Positions 1-7,129 of a stretch of DNA of 9,079 nucleotides are shown piece after piece. The stretch is from Planctomycetes bacterium SM23_32 (lineage in GTDB: Bacteria > Planctomycetota > Brocadiia > SM23-32), in contig LJUE01000065.1 in assembly GCA_001303885.1 (NCBI GenBank), positions 1 to 9,079 on the forward strand, given 5' to 3'. How positions within the stretch are numbered: position 1 is the first letter of the stretch; every line of letters begins with the position of its first letter. The position numbers were made by a program, and so were the translations under genes. The notes under the pieces were generated by a model, which was not told the DNA's origin, did not search any database, and was given only the letters and a program-made list of their open reading frames with translations.

Positions 1-484
1 CGTCCTGCGGCGCCACGGGCGCCTCGAAGGTGACCGTCCGCCGCACGCGGTCGTCGGCCGGCGCGTCGGGGTCGCTCTGCGTGAGCGTACCCCCGTAGAC
101 GCCGTCCACTCCGGGGTCGGGTTCCAGCAGCGCCACGTCCCGCTGGAAGCGGTTCGGCAGGTAGTAGTCGTCGGCGTCCAGGAAGGCGACGTACCGGCCG
201 CGCGCGTGGCGTATCCCCAGGTTGCGCGAGGCAGCCGGGCCGTGGTTGCCGCCGTCGGGATGGCGGAAGAGGCGCACCCGTCCGTCTTGCGCGGCGAGCC
301 GCCGGCACACTTCGAGGCTGCCGTCGGTCGAGGCGTCCTCCACCAGGATCACCTCCAGCGCCGCCGGCTGGTCCAGGGCCGAGCGGACGGCCTGCTCGAC
401 GTGGAGCTCGGCGTTGTGGACCGGCACGACGACGCTGACGAGCGGCGCCTCATCGCCCGGTCGGTCTGGGGCTGCCTCTGGCAT
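1..484 (-). CDS. Family-2 glycosyltransferase, N-terminal part only (3' end outside window)
   Basis: Reading from the ATG at 484 gives 161 codons with no stop before the window edge. Residues about 13-23 read APLVSVVVPVH, then LVEDASTDGS (about 49-58), GPAASRNLGIRHARGRYVAFLDADDYYLP, and RFQRDV. These are the hallmarks of the GT2 GT-A nucleotide-sugar domain: an EDAST segment in place of the usual DDGST, and the LDADDYY metal-binding DXD. The acceptor domain is outside the window. It is not closely similar to the GT2 at 3725-4762 beyond shared motifs. An in-frame GTG at 493 is an alternative start; TGAGGA lies just before the ATG, at short spacing. As part of the same operon it probably adds another residue to the same glycan; donor and linkage cannot be read. 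Confidence 0.85.
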   Translation of the reverse strand, partial: MPEAAPDRPGDEAPLVSVVVPVHNAELHVEQAVRSALDQPAALEVILVEDASTDGSLEVCRRLAAQDGRVRLFRHPDGGNHGPAASRNLGIRHARGRYVAFLDADDYYLPNRFQRDVALLEPDPGVDGVYGGTLTQSDPDAPADDRVRRTVTFEAPVAPQD

Positions 485-512
485 CTTCCTCACCGGTCGC
501 GCGGCCGCGGCC

Positions 513-1481
513 TCAGGGGATGTCCTCGTCGGTGACGGGGTTGACGGGCGGCTTGCCGCTGAGCACGCGCACGCAGTCCTCTGCGGCGCCCAGCTCCATC
601 AGGTAACGGCTGCCGCGGGCCGAGGCGCCCATGTGGGCGGTGAGCACGACGTTCTCGAACTGGGTCAGGGGCCCCTCGTAGGGCTCGCGTTCGAAGACGT
701 CCACCGCGGCTCCCGCCAGCCGGCCGCCTTCGAGGGCCTGCACGAGGGCGGCCTCGTCCACGATCCTGCCGCGGGCGGTGTTCACCAGGAAACCGCCCGC
801 CGGCATGGAGGCCAGCTCCGCGGCGCCCACCAGGCCGGTGTTCATCTCGTTGAGCGGCACGTGGATGGTCACCAGGTTGCAGGTGCGGAACAGCTCGCGT
901 ATCGCGAGCCATTCCAGCCCGTGCTGTCGCCCGAACTCCAGGTCGGGCTTCAGGTCGCAGCCGTAGAGCCGCGCCCCGAAGGGCTGGAGCAACCTGACCA
1001 CGCGTCGGCCGATGCGGCCGACGCCGAGCACGCCGATCTTGACCTCGCGCACCAGCCAGCCCAGGTAGCGGTTCCACAGCCCCTCGCGCACGGACTTGTC
1101 GGAGTCGTGCACCTTGCGCAGCAGGTTGAGGATCTGGCAGACGGCGAGTTCGGCCACGCCGTCGGCCGGCGCCTCGGGAGTGAAGGTGGCGACGATGCCC
1201 CGCTCGCGCAAGAGGTCGAAGTCCAGGTTGTCCAGGCCGACGCCCACCCGGGAGATGACCTTCAGTTCGGGCGCGGCGTCCAGCACCTCCCGCGTGTAGG
1301 GCTCCGTGCCGGCGACCAGGCCGTGTGCATGCTCGACGACGCCGGCGACCTCGTCGGGCTTGAGGCGCCGGCCGTAGGGGTTGTAGCGGATCTGCCATCC
1401 CGTGGCCTCGAGCACCTGGCGGGGGCGCTCCCCGCAGGCGCCGAAGGGATGGGTGGTCACCTGGATGATGTATCGGCTCAT
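513..1481 (-). CDS. D-2-hydroxyacid dehydrogenase (SerA/phosphoglycerate dehydrogenase-like)
   Basis: A 322-aa NAD-dependent dehydrogenase that interconverts a 2-keto acid and a D-2-hydroxy acid. The substrate domain has SRVGVGLDNLD (77-87). The Rossmann domain has VLGVGRIGRR (151-160, GxGxxG) with the acidic Asp176 in GCDLKPD, which favours NAD over NADP. The catalytic triad is present: Arg237 in VNTARGR, Glu266 in DVFEREP, His283 in LTAHMGASA. There is no C-terminal ACT domain, so it is not a regulated long SerA. The start ATG follows the previous stop by 9 bases, with the SD GAGGGG overlapping that stop codon. It may supply or remove a keto acid for the adjacent aldolase, or modify a sugar-acid precursor (inference); a 3-phosphoglycerate role feeding serine is an alternative. 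A 28-base gap separates it from the next gene. Confidence 0.9.
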   Translation of the reverse strand: MSRYIIQVTTHPFGACGERPRQVLEATGWQIRYNPYGRRLKPDEVAGVVEHAHGLVAGTEPYTREVLDAAPELKVISRVGVGLDNLDFDLLRERGIVATFTPEAPADGVAELAVCQILNLLRKVHDSDKSVREGLWNRYLGWLVREVKIGVLGVGRIGRRVVRLLQPFGARLYGCDLKPDLEFGRQHGLEWLAIRELFRTCNLVTIHVPLNEMNTGLVGAAELASMPAGGFLVNTARGRIVDEAALVQALEGGRLAGAAVDVFEREPYEGPLTQFENVVLTAHMGASARGSRYLMELGAAEDCVRVLSGKPPVNPVTDEDIP

Positions 1482-1490
1482 GGTGGCCCC

Positions 1491-2171
1491 TCAGAGCTCG
1501 CCGCGGGCGTAGCCGGCCAGCATCTCGGCCAGCCGGAAGGTGTACTCGTCGTCTATGTCAATGCCTTCAATGCGGTCCGTCTCGAACATGAGCGGCCGCC
1601 GGCCGATGCGCCGGTCCCTCGCCCCGAACGACGCCCTGGTGAAGACGTAGAGGGCCGAGTTCTCCTCGAAGATCGGCTCCAGGTCCTGGGTGCGGATGAG
1701 GTGCTCGGGGTCGTGGTTGACGGGCGTGCCTTCGGCCGTGTAGAAGCGGCTCTGGTAGCAATTCACCGAGAAGAGCGAATCGCAATCCTCGCACTTGACG
1801 AACCGGCGCAGGGCCTCGGTCATGGTCTCCGAACGCAGCAGGGGGTTGGTGGCGTGCGTCTGAAGGTAGATGTCGGCCTCCACCTGCGAGATGTCGTAGG
1901 CGAGAACGCTGTTCATGCTCACCATGTCGCCGCAGAGCTCTTCCGGGCGCTCCAGCACGCACACCTTGCGGAAGAGCTTCCCGGCCTCTGCGGCGATGCT
2001 CTGGCTATCGGTGTCCACCACGACCACGTCCACGGCGAAGGTGCGCTCCAGCGTGCCGAGGATGTGGTGGAAGAGCGGCTTGCCGGAGAAGGGACGGGTG
2101 TTCTTGCCGGGCACGCGCTCGCTGTGCTCTTTCATGGGCACCAGCGCGGCCACGCGCATGTTGTGGATCAT
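1491..2171 (-). CDS. NeuA-like acylneuraminate cytidylyltransferase family protein (putative CMP-acid synthetase 2)
   Basis: A 226-aa protein, the normal length for NeuA, PseF or LegF enzymes. The CTP-binding signature LVPMKEHSERVPGKN (10-24) is followed by VVVDTDSQSIA (50-60), ERPEELCGD (74-82), LQTHATNPLLR (103-113, in the place of QPTSPLR) and GIDIDDEY (203-210), with both metal-binding Asp (205, 207) intact. It is therefore the more canonical of the two synthetases here and probably makes a CMP-nonulosonate or CMP-ulosonate; the exact acid cannot be told. RPEELCGD is identical in both copies, but elsewhere they differ greatly, so they probably act on different acids or partners. The start ATG overlaps the aldolase stop as ATGA, with GGGAGG 6 bases upstream; a second in-frame ATG three codons on is possible. 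The stop overlaps the SD of the next gene. Confidence 0.87.
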   Translation of the reverse strand: MIHNMRVAALVPMKEHSERVPGKNTRPFSGKPLFHHILGTLERTFAVDVVVVDTDSQSIAAEAGKLFRKVCVLERPEELCGDMVSMNSVLAYDISQVEADIYLQTHATNPLLRSETMTEALRRFVKCEDCDSLFSVNCYQSRFYTAEGTPVNHDPEHLIRTQDLEPIFEENSALYVFTRASFGARDRRIGRRPLMFETDRIEGIDIDDEYTFRLAEMLAGYARGEL

Positions 2172-2986
2172 GACGCGCCTCCCTCACCGCCAGGGGTCGT
2201 GTTCGCCTGCCACTGCCCGATGTGCCGCCGTATCGCCGAAAGCCCGCTGCGGCATTCATGGATGAGCATGGTCACGTCCAGGCTGTAAGCGATGAGCCGG
2301 TAGCCTTCCTCGATGCGCCGCGCCACCTCGTCCGTGTCCGGCTGGACGACGTGGATGCCCGCCGCCACGCCGCCGCGGGCGGCCGCCTCCAGCACGCGCC
2401 GCGTGGCCCGCGCCATGTCCGGGTGGTCGAACTGCCCGGTGATGCCGAGCGATGCGCTCAGGTCGTACGGGCCGATGAAGACGGCATCCACGCCGGGCAC
2501 GCTCAGGATCTCGTCAATGCACTCCACGGCGTCGGTGTGCTCGATCTGGACGCAGACGAGCGTGGCATCGTTGGCGGAGGCCACGGCCTCCTCGAAGCGG
2601 AGCCCGTACATGTTGGCCCGGCAGAAGCCGACGCCGCGCCGGCCCTCGGGCGGGTACTTGGCGGCCGCCACGACGGCCTCGGCTTGCTGGGGCGTGTTCA
2701 CCAGCGGGGCGATGACGCCGGCCGCGCCCGCGTCCAGGTAGCGCTTCGTGGTGGCGTAGTCCGAGCCCGGCAGGCGGACCACGGGCACGCAATCGGCGTT
2801 CCCCGAACGGACGGCCTGGAACAGGGCGTGGGCTGCCGTGACGTCGGCGCCCGAATGCTCGGCGTCCACGGTCAGGAAGTCGAACCCGGCGGCCGCCATC
2901 AGCTCCGCCACCACCGGGCTGCACGTGTCAATCCAGCTCCCCACCACCGGACGTCCGGCCTGAAGCTCACGACGCAGGTTCTTCAC
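2168..2986 (-). CDS. HpcH/HpaI-family class II pyruvate aldolase
   Basis: A 272-aa TIM-barrel aldolase close to the family's usual length of about 250-270. Characterised relatives (HpaI, GarL, RhmA) reversibly join pyruvate to an aldehyde, giving 2-keto-4-hydroxy acids and using a divalent metal. All expected active-site residues are visible: His44 in VDAEHSG (base), Arg71 in PVVRLP (pyruvate carboxylate), Glu149 in VQIEH and Asp175 in IGPYDLSASLG (metal ligands), plus the PPEGRRGVG loop (112-120). The start is a GTG with a strong SD; the N-terminus MKNLRRELQAGRPVVGSW matches the family. It overlaps the previous gene by 20 bases and the next as ATGA. Lying between two CMP-acid synthetase-like genes, it may make a 2-keto-3-deoxy acid that is then activated (inference). 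A catabolic role is less likely in a glycan operon. PEP-mutase-like enzymes share the fold, but the motifs here are of the HpaI type. Confidence 0.87.
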   Translation of the reverse strand: MKNLRRELQAGRPVVGSWIDTCSPVVAELMAAAGFDFLTVDAEHSGADVTAAHALFQAVRSGNADCVPVVRLPGSDYATTKRYLDAGAAGVIAPLVNTPQQAEAVVAAAKYPPEGRRGVGFCRANMYGLRFEEAVASANDATLVCVQIEHTDAVECIDEILSVPGVDAVFIGPYDLSASLGITGQFDHPDMARATRRVLEAAARGGVAAGIHVVQPDTDEVARRIEEGYRLIAYSLDVTMLIHECRSGLSAIRRHIGQWQANTTPGGEGGAS

Positions 2987-3728
2987 GTTCTCCTCCTTCC
3001 CTCGCCCGTGCCAGGGCGCGCAGACGCTGCTCGCTCGCCAGCCACCATTCGGCCACAGCCACGTCCAGCAGGGTGTGCACGTCGCGCCCCGTCACCCACG
3101 TGCGCACGACGGGCAGGCAGCGCCGGCCCATCCACCACCAGGGGTTCGGGCCGTCGCGCCGCTGCACGCAGTCCTTGCGGAATGCCCAGACGCCCTGGTC
3201 GTAGTAATAGGCCTTCGCGTAGGACTGCCGCTCGGTCGAGACCTGGCGGTCAGGGTCGCCGTAGGGGCGCAGCAGCCCGTCGGCCACCTCCAGCGCGCGC
3301 AGCGGGTGGTCGTCGGCGGCCTCCCAGACAGTCATGACCGAGTCCAGGTCAGCCCGCTCCGCCAGCAGGCCCAGGCAGCGGTCAATCAGCTCGCCGTCCA
3401 CCATCACCGTGTTGCCGAGCAGCAGGACGACGTTCCGGAGGTCCTCTTCCCGGCGGTCGGCCTCCTCGACAGCGTGCCTGATGACGTCGCCGTGGTTGAC
3501 GTGGTCGCCACAGAGCTCTTCGGGCCGCCGGATGATGCGGCAGCCCATCTGCTCGGCGACGCGGCCGATGGACTCGCCGTCGGTGGAGACGTAGACGCGG
3601 CCGATGCCGCCGGCGTCGAGCGCCGCCTGGATGGGATAGGCCACCAGGGGCCGGCCGGCCACCTCGTAGGTGTTCTTGTCCGCTATGGACTTGCTGCCCG
3701 CGCGGGCGGTGATGATGGCGGCGTTCAT
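2967..3728 (-). CDS. NeuA/KdsB-like cytidylyltransferase, atypical (putative CMP-acid synthetase 1)
   Basis: A 253-aa member of the CTP_transf_3 family, which makes CMP-activated keto-sugar acids (NeuA: CMP-sialic acid; KdsB: CMP-Kdo). The CTP-binding signature ITARAGSKSIADKN (6-19) is good, followed by VYVSTDGESIG (45-55) and RRPEELCGD (67-75), all at the usual spacing. Two conserved places are altered. The usual QPTSPLR-type motif reads LLLGNTVMVD (102-111), and the C-terminal IDIDT-type metal-binding pair reads GRDVHT (214-219), so Asp216 is kept but the second Asp is His218. The protein may therefore use an unusual acid or be weakly active. Residues 236-253 are a charged tail absent from most NeuA. 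The start ATG overlaps the GT2 stop as ATGA, with GGAGG 11 bases upstream; the 3' end overlaps the aldolase by 20 bases. A much longer frame through this gene is a GT2 shadow fused upstream and is not real. Confidence 0.8.
   Translation of the reverse strand: MNAAIITARAGSKSIADKNTYEVAGRPLVAYPIQAALDAGGIGRVYVSTDGESIGRVAEQMGCRIIRRPEELCGDHVNHGDVIRHAVEEADRREEDLRNVVLLLGNTVMVDGELIDRCLGLLAERADLDSVMTVWEAADDHPLRALEVADGLLRPYGDPDRQVSTERQSYAKAYYYDQGVWAFRKDCVQRRDGPNPWWWMGRRCLPVVRTWVTGRDVHTLLDVAVAEWWLASEQRLRALARAREGGEREEPAS
2992..2997 (-). promoter_or_regulatory. Ribosome binding site deciding the GTG start of the aldolase gene
   Basis: AGGAGG on the minus strand lies 5 bases before the GTG at 2986 and inside the end of the cytidylyltransferase gene. 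It supports a non-ATG start and a 20-base gene overlap. Confidence 0.8.
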
Positions 3729-4762
3729 GGGCGTGCTTCCCTCCGGTCTTCGGACGGGGCGGTCGGCGGCCCGTCGGGCTCCCTGACGGGCCAGCCCAGC
3801 CGCCGGCGGGCCCAGCGCTTGATGGGCCGCGGCGTCAGAAAGGCCGCGACGCGCAGCGCCGCCCGCCTCAGCCGATGCATCCCCGTCAACAGGGCGGCCC
3901 ACAGGCGGTCCGGATGGTAGAGGGGCAGCGTGCTGGCCAGCCAGCGGTAGGGCTTGGAGCGACGGAACCTGATCCTGCCCTCCACGCCGAAGCGCTCCAG
4001 CATCTCGTTCGTGTAGCGCGCGTGCAGCACCTGCGCCCTCACCTCGTTGCGGCGCGACGGCCCGTGCAGCGAGCGGTTGCCGCCGTGGCGGCGGTAGTAG
4101 CCGAGCGGCTCCTCGAAGGAGAACACCTGCCCGAAGATGGGCATGGGCCGGCTGACGGCGACGTCGGCCCAGTAGTAGGAGAGGTACGACTGCGCGTCGA
4201 GCGGGAATATCCGCTCCAGGTCCCGGCGCCGGCACGCCAGCCCGCTGGTCGGGCTGAAGAACGAGACGTGGTTCTCGGCCAGGTAGAGGCGCAGCACGTC
4301 GCCCGTGACGCCGGCCGGGGGGAACACCTCCCCGGTGGGCTCGCCCTGCTCGTCCACCACGCAGCTGCTGTGCTGCACCAGGCTGTAGCCCCCCTGCTCG
4401 AACGCCCCCACCACCCTCTCCACCTTCTGGGGCATCCAGTAGTCGTCGCTGTCCATGAAGCAGACGATCTCGCCGGAGCTGGCCTTGAAGCCCGCGTTGA
4501 AGCCGGCGGCCTGGCCGGCGTTCTCCTGGGCGATCACCCGCACGCGCGGGTCGCGGCCCGCGTAGCGCCGGGCCACCTCCAGCGACTCGTCCGTCGAGCC
4601 GTCGTCCACCACGATCAGCTCCAGGTGGCGATACGTCTGCGTCAGCACGCTCTCGACGCACTCGCCCAGGAAGCGTGCGTAGTTGTAGTTGGAGACGATG
4701 ACCGACACCAGCGGCCCGGGCGCCTCCGGCTCCGTCCCACGCTGTAGCTCGTCGGCTGCCAT
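3725..4762 (-). CDS. Family-2 glycosyltransferase (GT-A fold, inverting)
   Basis: A 345-aa enzyme. The nucleotide-sugar domain begins LVSVIVSNYNYARFL (18-32), with VVDDGSTDES (51-60) and the metal-binding FMDSDDYW (102-109; Asp104/106/107), all typical of GT2. After about residue 210 comes YYRRHGGNRS (222-231), a usual GT2 C-terminal element; a basic tail (about 296-345) may peripherally bind membrane. A longer frame starting at 4879 exists, but its extra 39 residues lie wholly inside the DUF115 gene and are not GT2-like, so I take the ATG at 4762, 7 bases after the previous stop. No good SD precedes it, so coupling is likely. The stop overlaps the next start as ATGA. It probably adds one residue of the repeat unit; donor and linkage are unknown. 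The 'sees a change of state' region around 165-205 (ENHVSFFSPTSGLACRR) resembles GT2 proteins of capsule and O-antigen loci. Confidence 0.9.
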   Translation of the reverse strand: MAADELQRGTEPEAPGPLVSVIVSNYNYARFLGECVESVLTQTYRHLELIVVDDGSTDESLEVARRYAGRDPRVRVIAQENAGQAAGFNAGFKASSGEIVCFMDSDDYWMPQKVERVVGAFEQGGYSLVQHSSCVVDEQGEPTGEVFPPAGVTGDVLRLYLAENHVSFFSPTSGLACRRRDLERIFPLDAQSYLSYYWADVAVSRPMPIFGQVFSFEEPLGYYRRHGGNRSLHGPSRRNEVRAQVLHARYTNEMLERFGVEGRIRFRRSKPYRWLASTLPLYHPDRLWAALLTGMHRLRRAALRVAAFLTPRPIKRWARRRLGWPVREPDGPPTAPSEDRREARP

Positions 4763-4769
4763 GCGGCAC

Positions 4770-5768
4770 TCAGAACAGGGAGTCGAAGTCCACGCGTTCG
4801 AACACCTCCAGCTTGCCGCCGACGGTGGCGTTGTAGATGTGGCCGCCGGCTGCTTCCACCCCTTCCCGGCAGTTGGCAAAGCCGGCCATCATGCGGGGCA
4901 CGGCCGGATTGTGCCAGCGGTAGCCCCTGCCGAAGTAGCGCGGGTCGAAGTGGTTCGGGTCGTCGTCGCGGGTGCTCTCCAGGTTGTCCAGCACCCCGTC
5001 CCCGTAGCGGTCGGGGCCCGACTGCTTCACGGTGTCCAGCACCTTGTAGTTGCAGTCGCAACCGATCAGGTAGATCGGGTCGAACCCCATGTAGAAGGCG
5101 ATCTGGATGGCGATGTTGGTCACGCTCCACATGGGCGTCACGCCGCGCGCAATGTCGTAGGCGAACCGCTCCTCGACGGGCTTCCCCTCCCAGGACACGT
5201 GCCGCTTGATCCAGTACCAGTAGACGTCCGGCCCGTCGCGCAGCAACCCCCGGAACCGCTCCGGGAAGAACAGCGTCATCCCCTCCAGGGAGTTCAGCTC
5301 GTCCGCGCAGTCTGGACCGATGAACCAGTCGGAGAGCGTCAGGAAGGTCGGCTTCCAGCTGATGCGGTCGAAGAGCAGGTAGACGCGGTTCAGCCCGAAC
5401 GTGTGCTCGCCGGCCAGCTTCTCCAGGGGGGTCTCGTTCAGGCTCGGCCCGTTGCCCATGATGAAGATGCGCTCGCCGCGGTGGACGCCCTTCAGGGCGC
5501 CCAGCCGCCGCCTGTCCCGCCGCGGGCAGGGGAACGGGCCCCACCGCGCGTAGAGCCGGTGGCGCGTCTCTCCCCACTCCCGGTAGGCGTCCGGCCCGCC
5601 CCGGGCCAGTATCTGGCGCTCCCTGCGCTTCCACTCATGGATGCCGATCCGGCGGCTGATGAACTCCCAGCGCCTCAAGGGAGCCCGCAGCCGCAGCCAG
5701 ATGCGCCCAAGCAGACCCAGCGGCCCCTCGGTGAAGAGCACGCGCAGCGATTTCAGCAGCAGCCGCAT
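4770..5768 (-). CDS. DUF115 / MptE-like (Maf- and GT42-like) putative transferase B
   Basis: A 332-aa soluble protein and a full-length paralogue of the DUF115 module at 7130-8182. The first about 95 residues are basic and helical-looking with no sugar-binding motif. The core then shows IFIMGNGPSLN (101-111), the nucleotide-binding loop shared by DUF115 and GT42 enzymes; LNRVYLLFD (126-134), where Asn127 matches the conserved Asn of Cst-II-type sialyltransferases; GFDPIYLIGCDCNY (228-241); and DDDPNHF (268-274), where His273 sits at the place of the GT42 catalytic His. The alignment to Cst-II is from memory. The C-terminal 22 residues are identical to those of the paralogue. I infer a transferase using a CMP-activated acidic sugar or keto-acid, which would suit the two cytidylyltransferases downstream. 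Archaeal-type pterin pyrophosphokinase activity is unlikely in this context. The start has a strong SD, and the stop is 7 bases before the GT2 gene. Confidence 0.8.
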   Translation of the reverse strand: MRLLLKSLRVLFTEGPLGLLGRIWLRLRAPLRRWEFISRRIGIHEWKRRERQILARGGPDAYREWGETRHRLYARWGPFPCPRRDRRRLGALKGVHRGERIFIMGNGPSLNETPLEKLAGEHTFGLNRVYLLFDRISWKPTFLTLSDWFIGPDCADELNSLEGMTLFFPERFRGLLRDGPDVYWYWIKRHVSWEGKPVEERFAYDIARGVTPMWSVTNIAIQIAFYMGFDPIYLIGCDCNYKVLDTVKQSGPDRYGDGVLDNLESTRDDDPNHFDPRYFGRGYRWHNPAVPRMMAGFANCREGVEAAGGHIYNATVGGKLEVFERVDFDSLF

Positions 5769-5769
5769 C

Positions 5770-7119
5770 TCATCCCACCTCCACCCGGCGCCTGCGGCCA
5801 GCCCGGACCCTCCGGGCCGATTCCGGTCGGCTCACGGCGAGCGCATGGCGGTAGAACTCCACCGTGCCCGCGACCGTCCTGTCCCACGAGAAGCCGGCCG
5901 CCCGCTTGCGGCCCGCTGACACCATCCGACGCCGAAGCGGCTCGTCCGTGAGGACTCGGGTGAGGCCCTCGGCGATGGAATCCACGTCGCGGGGGTCCAC
6001 GTACAGGCCCGCATTCCCAACCACCTCCGGCAGGGAGGTGGTGTTCGCGACCACCACGGGACAGCCGGCGTGCATGGCCTCCAGGGGCGGCATCCCGAAC
6101 CCCTCGTAGAGGGACACGTAGGCGAAGGCCGCGGCGTCGGCGTATAGGCCAGCGAGTGTCCCGTCGTCCACGTCCAGGGCCAGGCGCGCCGCCGACTCGT
6201 CCAGCCCGCTCTGCGCGCGGAACGAGGCGATCCGCTTCAGGTGGCGGCGCTCCACCACCACCAGGAGGACGTGGTCCCGCCCGACGCCGGCGCGCCGGCT
6301 CTCGGCGAATGCCTGCATCGCGCGCAGCACGTTCTTGCGCGCCGGGTACTGGCCGAGCAGCAGGACGTATCCGCCCGGCCTCACGCCCAGCGAACGCAGC
6401 AGCGGCAGCGCTGCCTCCCCGTCCGCGGCGGCGTAAAGCGGGTCGGCCGCCAGGGGGATGACCCGGGTCTGGCACTCCGGCAGGCGCACAAGCTCCCGCA
6501 CGTCGCGCCGCGTGCTCTCGGAGGGGCAGAGGACGAAGTCGCGTTCGGGGTCCACGCTGGCCAGCACCTCCCGGATCACCGCCCCCCCGTCGGACGACAG
6601 CTCCGGCAGCCTCGCGCTGTCGCAGTCGTGGACGGTGAGGACGCGCACGGCCCCGGCAGTCCAATCCCCGGGCGGCAGGGGGCTGAACGTGGAGTGATAG
6701 AGGTCCCAGCGCCGGCGCGCCGCTGGCGGGCCGGGACGGAAAAGGCGCCCGTGGAGGGCCAGCCGCCGCGCGCGAGACCATCCGGCGAGCGCCGGCAGCC
6801 GGGAACCCGCCTCCTCCAGCTTCCACAGGGCCCACAGGACGCAGAGAATGCCCCACCGTTTGCGCCACGAGCGCGCCACCCTCCGCCCGACGGCCGCCTC
6901 GAGGGCGTCCGTTGCGGCGCGCACGTCCTCGAAGGACGGATCATCCAGGCGCGCAAACACGAGCGGCCGCAAGTCGAGCTCCGCCTCACGGGCACATAGC
7001 CCGCCGTAGAGGGCCCGCGTGTAGCGGTCCACGCCCAGGTGCCCCCTCGGATAGGCGAGGGCCTCGGCCCATCGCCTCAGGTCGAGCGCCACGGCGAGTC
7101 TGTCGTCCCGCGCTGCCAT
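5770..7119 (-). CDS. Family-4 glycosyltransferase (GT-B fold, retaining)
   Basis: A 449-aa protein expected to transfer a sugar from a nucleotide sugar to a growing glycan in the cytoplasm or at the inner face of the membrane. The N-terminal domain (about 1-245) includes YHSTFSPLP (141-149) and TVHDCDSARLP (162-172), as in mannosyltransferase-like GT4 enzymes. The C-terminal domain opens GGYVLLLGQYPARKN (249-263), where Arg261/Lys262 are the usual phosphate-binding pair, and carries the E-x7-E motif EGFGMPPLE (339-347), then LPEVVGNAGLYVDP. Residues 89-100 are hydrophobic but too short for a confident membrane helix. It does not resemble the upstream GT4 beyond family motifs, so it is not a recent tandem copy. 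The start is the ATG 10 bases after the previous stop, with only a weak SD, suggesting translational coupling. It ends one base before the next gene. Donor specificity cannot be read; a mannosyl or similar hexosyl transferase is plausible. Confidence 0.9.
   Translation of the reverse strand: MAARDDRLAVALDLRRWAEALAYPRGHLGVDRYTRALYGGLCAREAELDLRPLVFARLDDPSFEDVRAATDALEAAVGRRVARSWRKRWGILCVLWALWKLEEAGSRLPALAGWSRARRLALHGRLFRPGPPAARRRWDLYHSTFSPLPPGDWTAGAVRVLTVHDCDSARLPELSSDGGAVIREVLASVDPERDFVLCPSESTRRDVRELVRLPECQTRVIPLAADPLYAAADGEAALPLLRSLGVRPGGYVLLLGQYPARKNVLRAMQAFAESRRAGVGRDHVLLVVVERRHLKRIASFRAQSGLDESAARLALDVDDGTLAGLYADAAAFAYVSLYEGFGMPPLEAMHAGCPVVVANTTSLPEVVGNAGLYVDPRDVDSIAEGLTRVLTDEPLRRRMVSAGRKRAAGFSWDRTVAGTVEFYRHALAVSRPESARRVRAGRRRRVEVG
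5777..5782 (-). promoter_or_regulatory. Ribosome binding site for the second DUF115 gene
   Basis: GGAGGT on the minus strand lies within the last codons of the GT4 gene, 8 bases before the ATG at 5768. It fixes this start over the out-of-frame ATG at 5773. Confidence 0.75.
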
Positions 7120-7129
7120 CTCCGTCCGC

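Noticed and set aside
485..512. Possible internal promoter or terminator in the largest gap of the window
   Set aside because: Only 28 bases lie between the dehydrogenase stop and the GT2 start. It holds a short GC-rich palindrome-like stretch (CCGCGGCCGCGCGG) but no T-run or recognisable -10/-35 pair.
222..2288. 688-codon open frame on the plus strand
   Set aside because: It is antisense to the dehydrogenase, cytidylyltransferase 2 and part of the aldolase, all of which have clear family motifs. Long antisense frames are expected in very GC-rich coding DNA, and its protein is low-complexity, rich in His, Val, Gly and Ala without a recognisable domain.
2168..2986. Aldolase gene as a phosphonate-type PEP mutase (which could also sit beside a cytidylyltransferase)
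   Set aside because: The motifs AEHSG, VVRLP, QIEH and IGPYDLSASLG are those of HpcH/HpaI aldolases. I see no PEP-mutase signature and no other phosphonate gene.
2967..4769. 600-codon minus-strand frame starting at 4769
   Set aside because: Its first about 347 codons are an out-of-frame reading of the GT2 gene with low-complexity Arg/Gly/Ala composition. Only the part from 3728 on is a real protein, the cytidylyltransferase.
4763..4879. 39-codon N-terminal extension of the GT2 gene
   Set aside because: It lies inside the DUF115 gene, shows no GT2 features, and the normal GT2 N-terminus is reached from the ATG at 4762.
4770..5768. DUF115 as a 6-hydroxymethylpterin pyrophosphokinase (MptE)
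   Set aside because: That activity is known from archaeal tetrahydromethanopterin synthesis. Two copies in a glycan operon beside CMP-acid synthetases, together with GT42-like motifs, make a transferase more likely.
4689..5951. 420-codon plus-strand frame
   Set aside because: It is the mirror frame of the second DUF115 gene, whose motifs and paralogue establish the coding strand.
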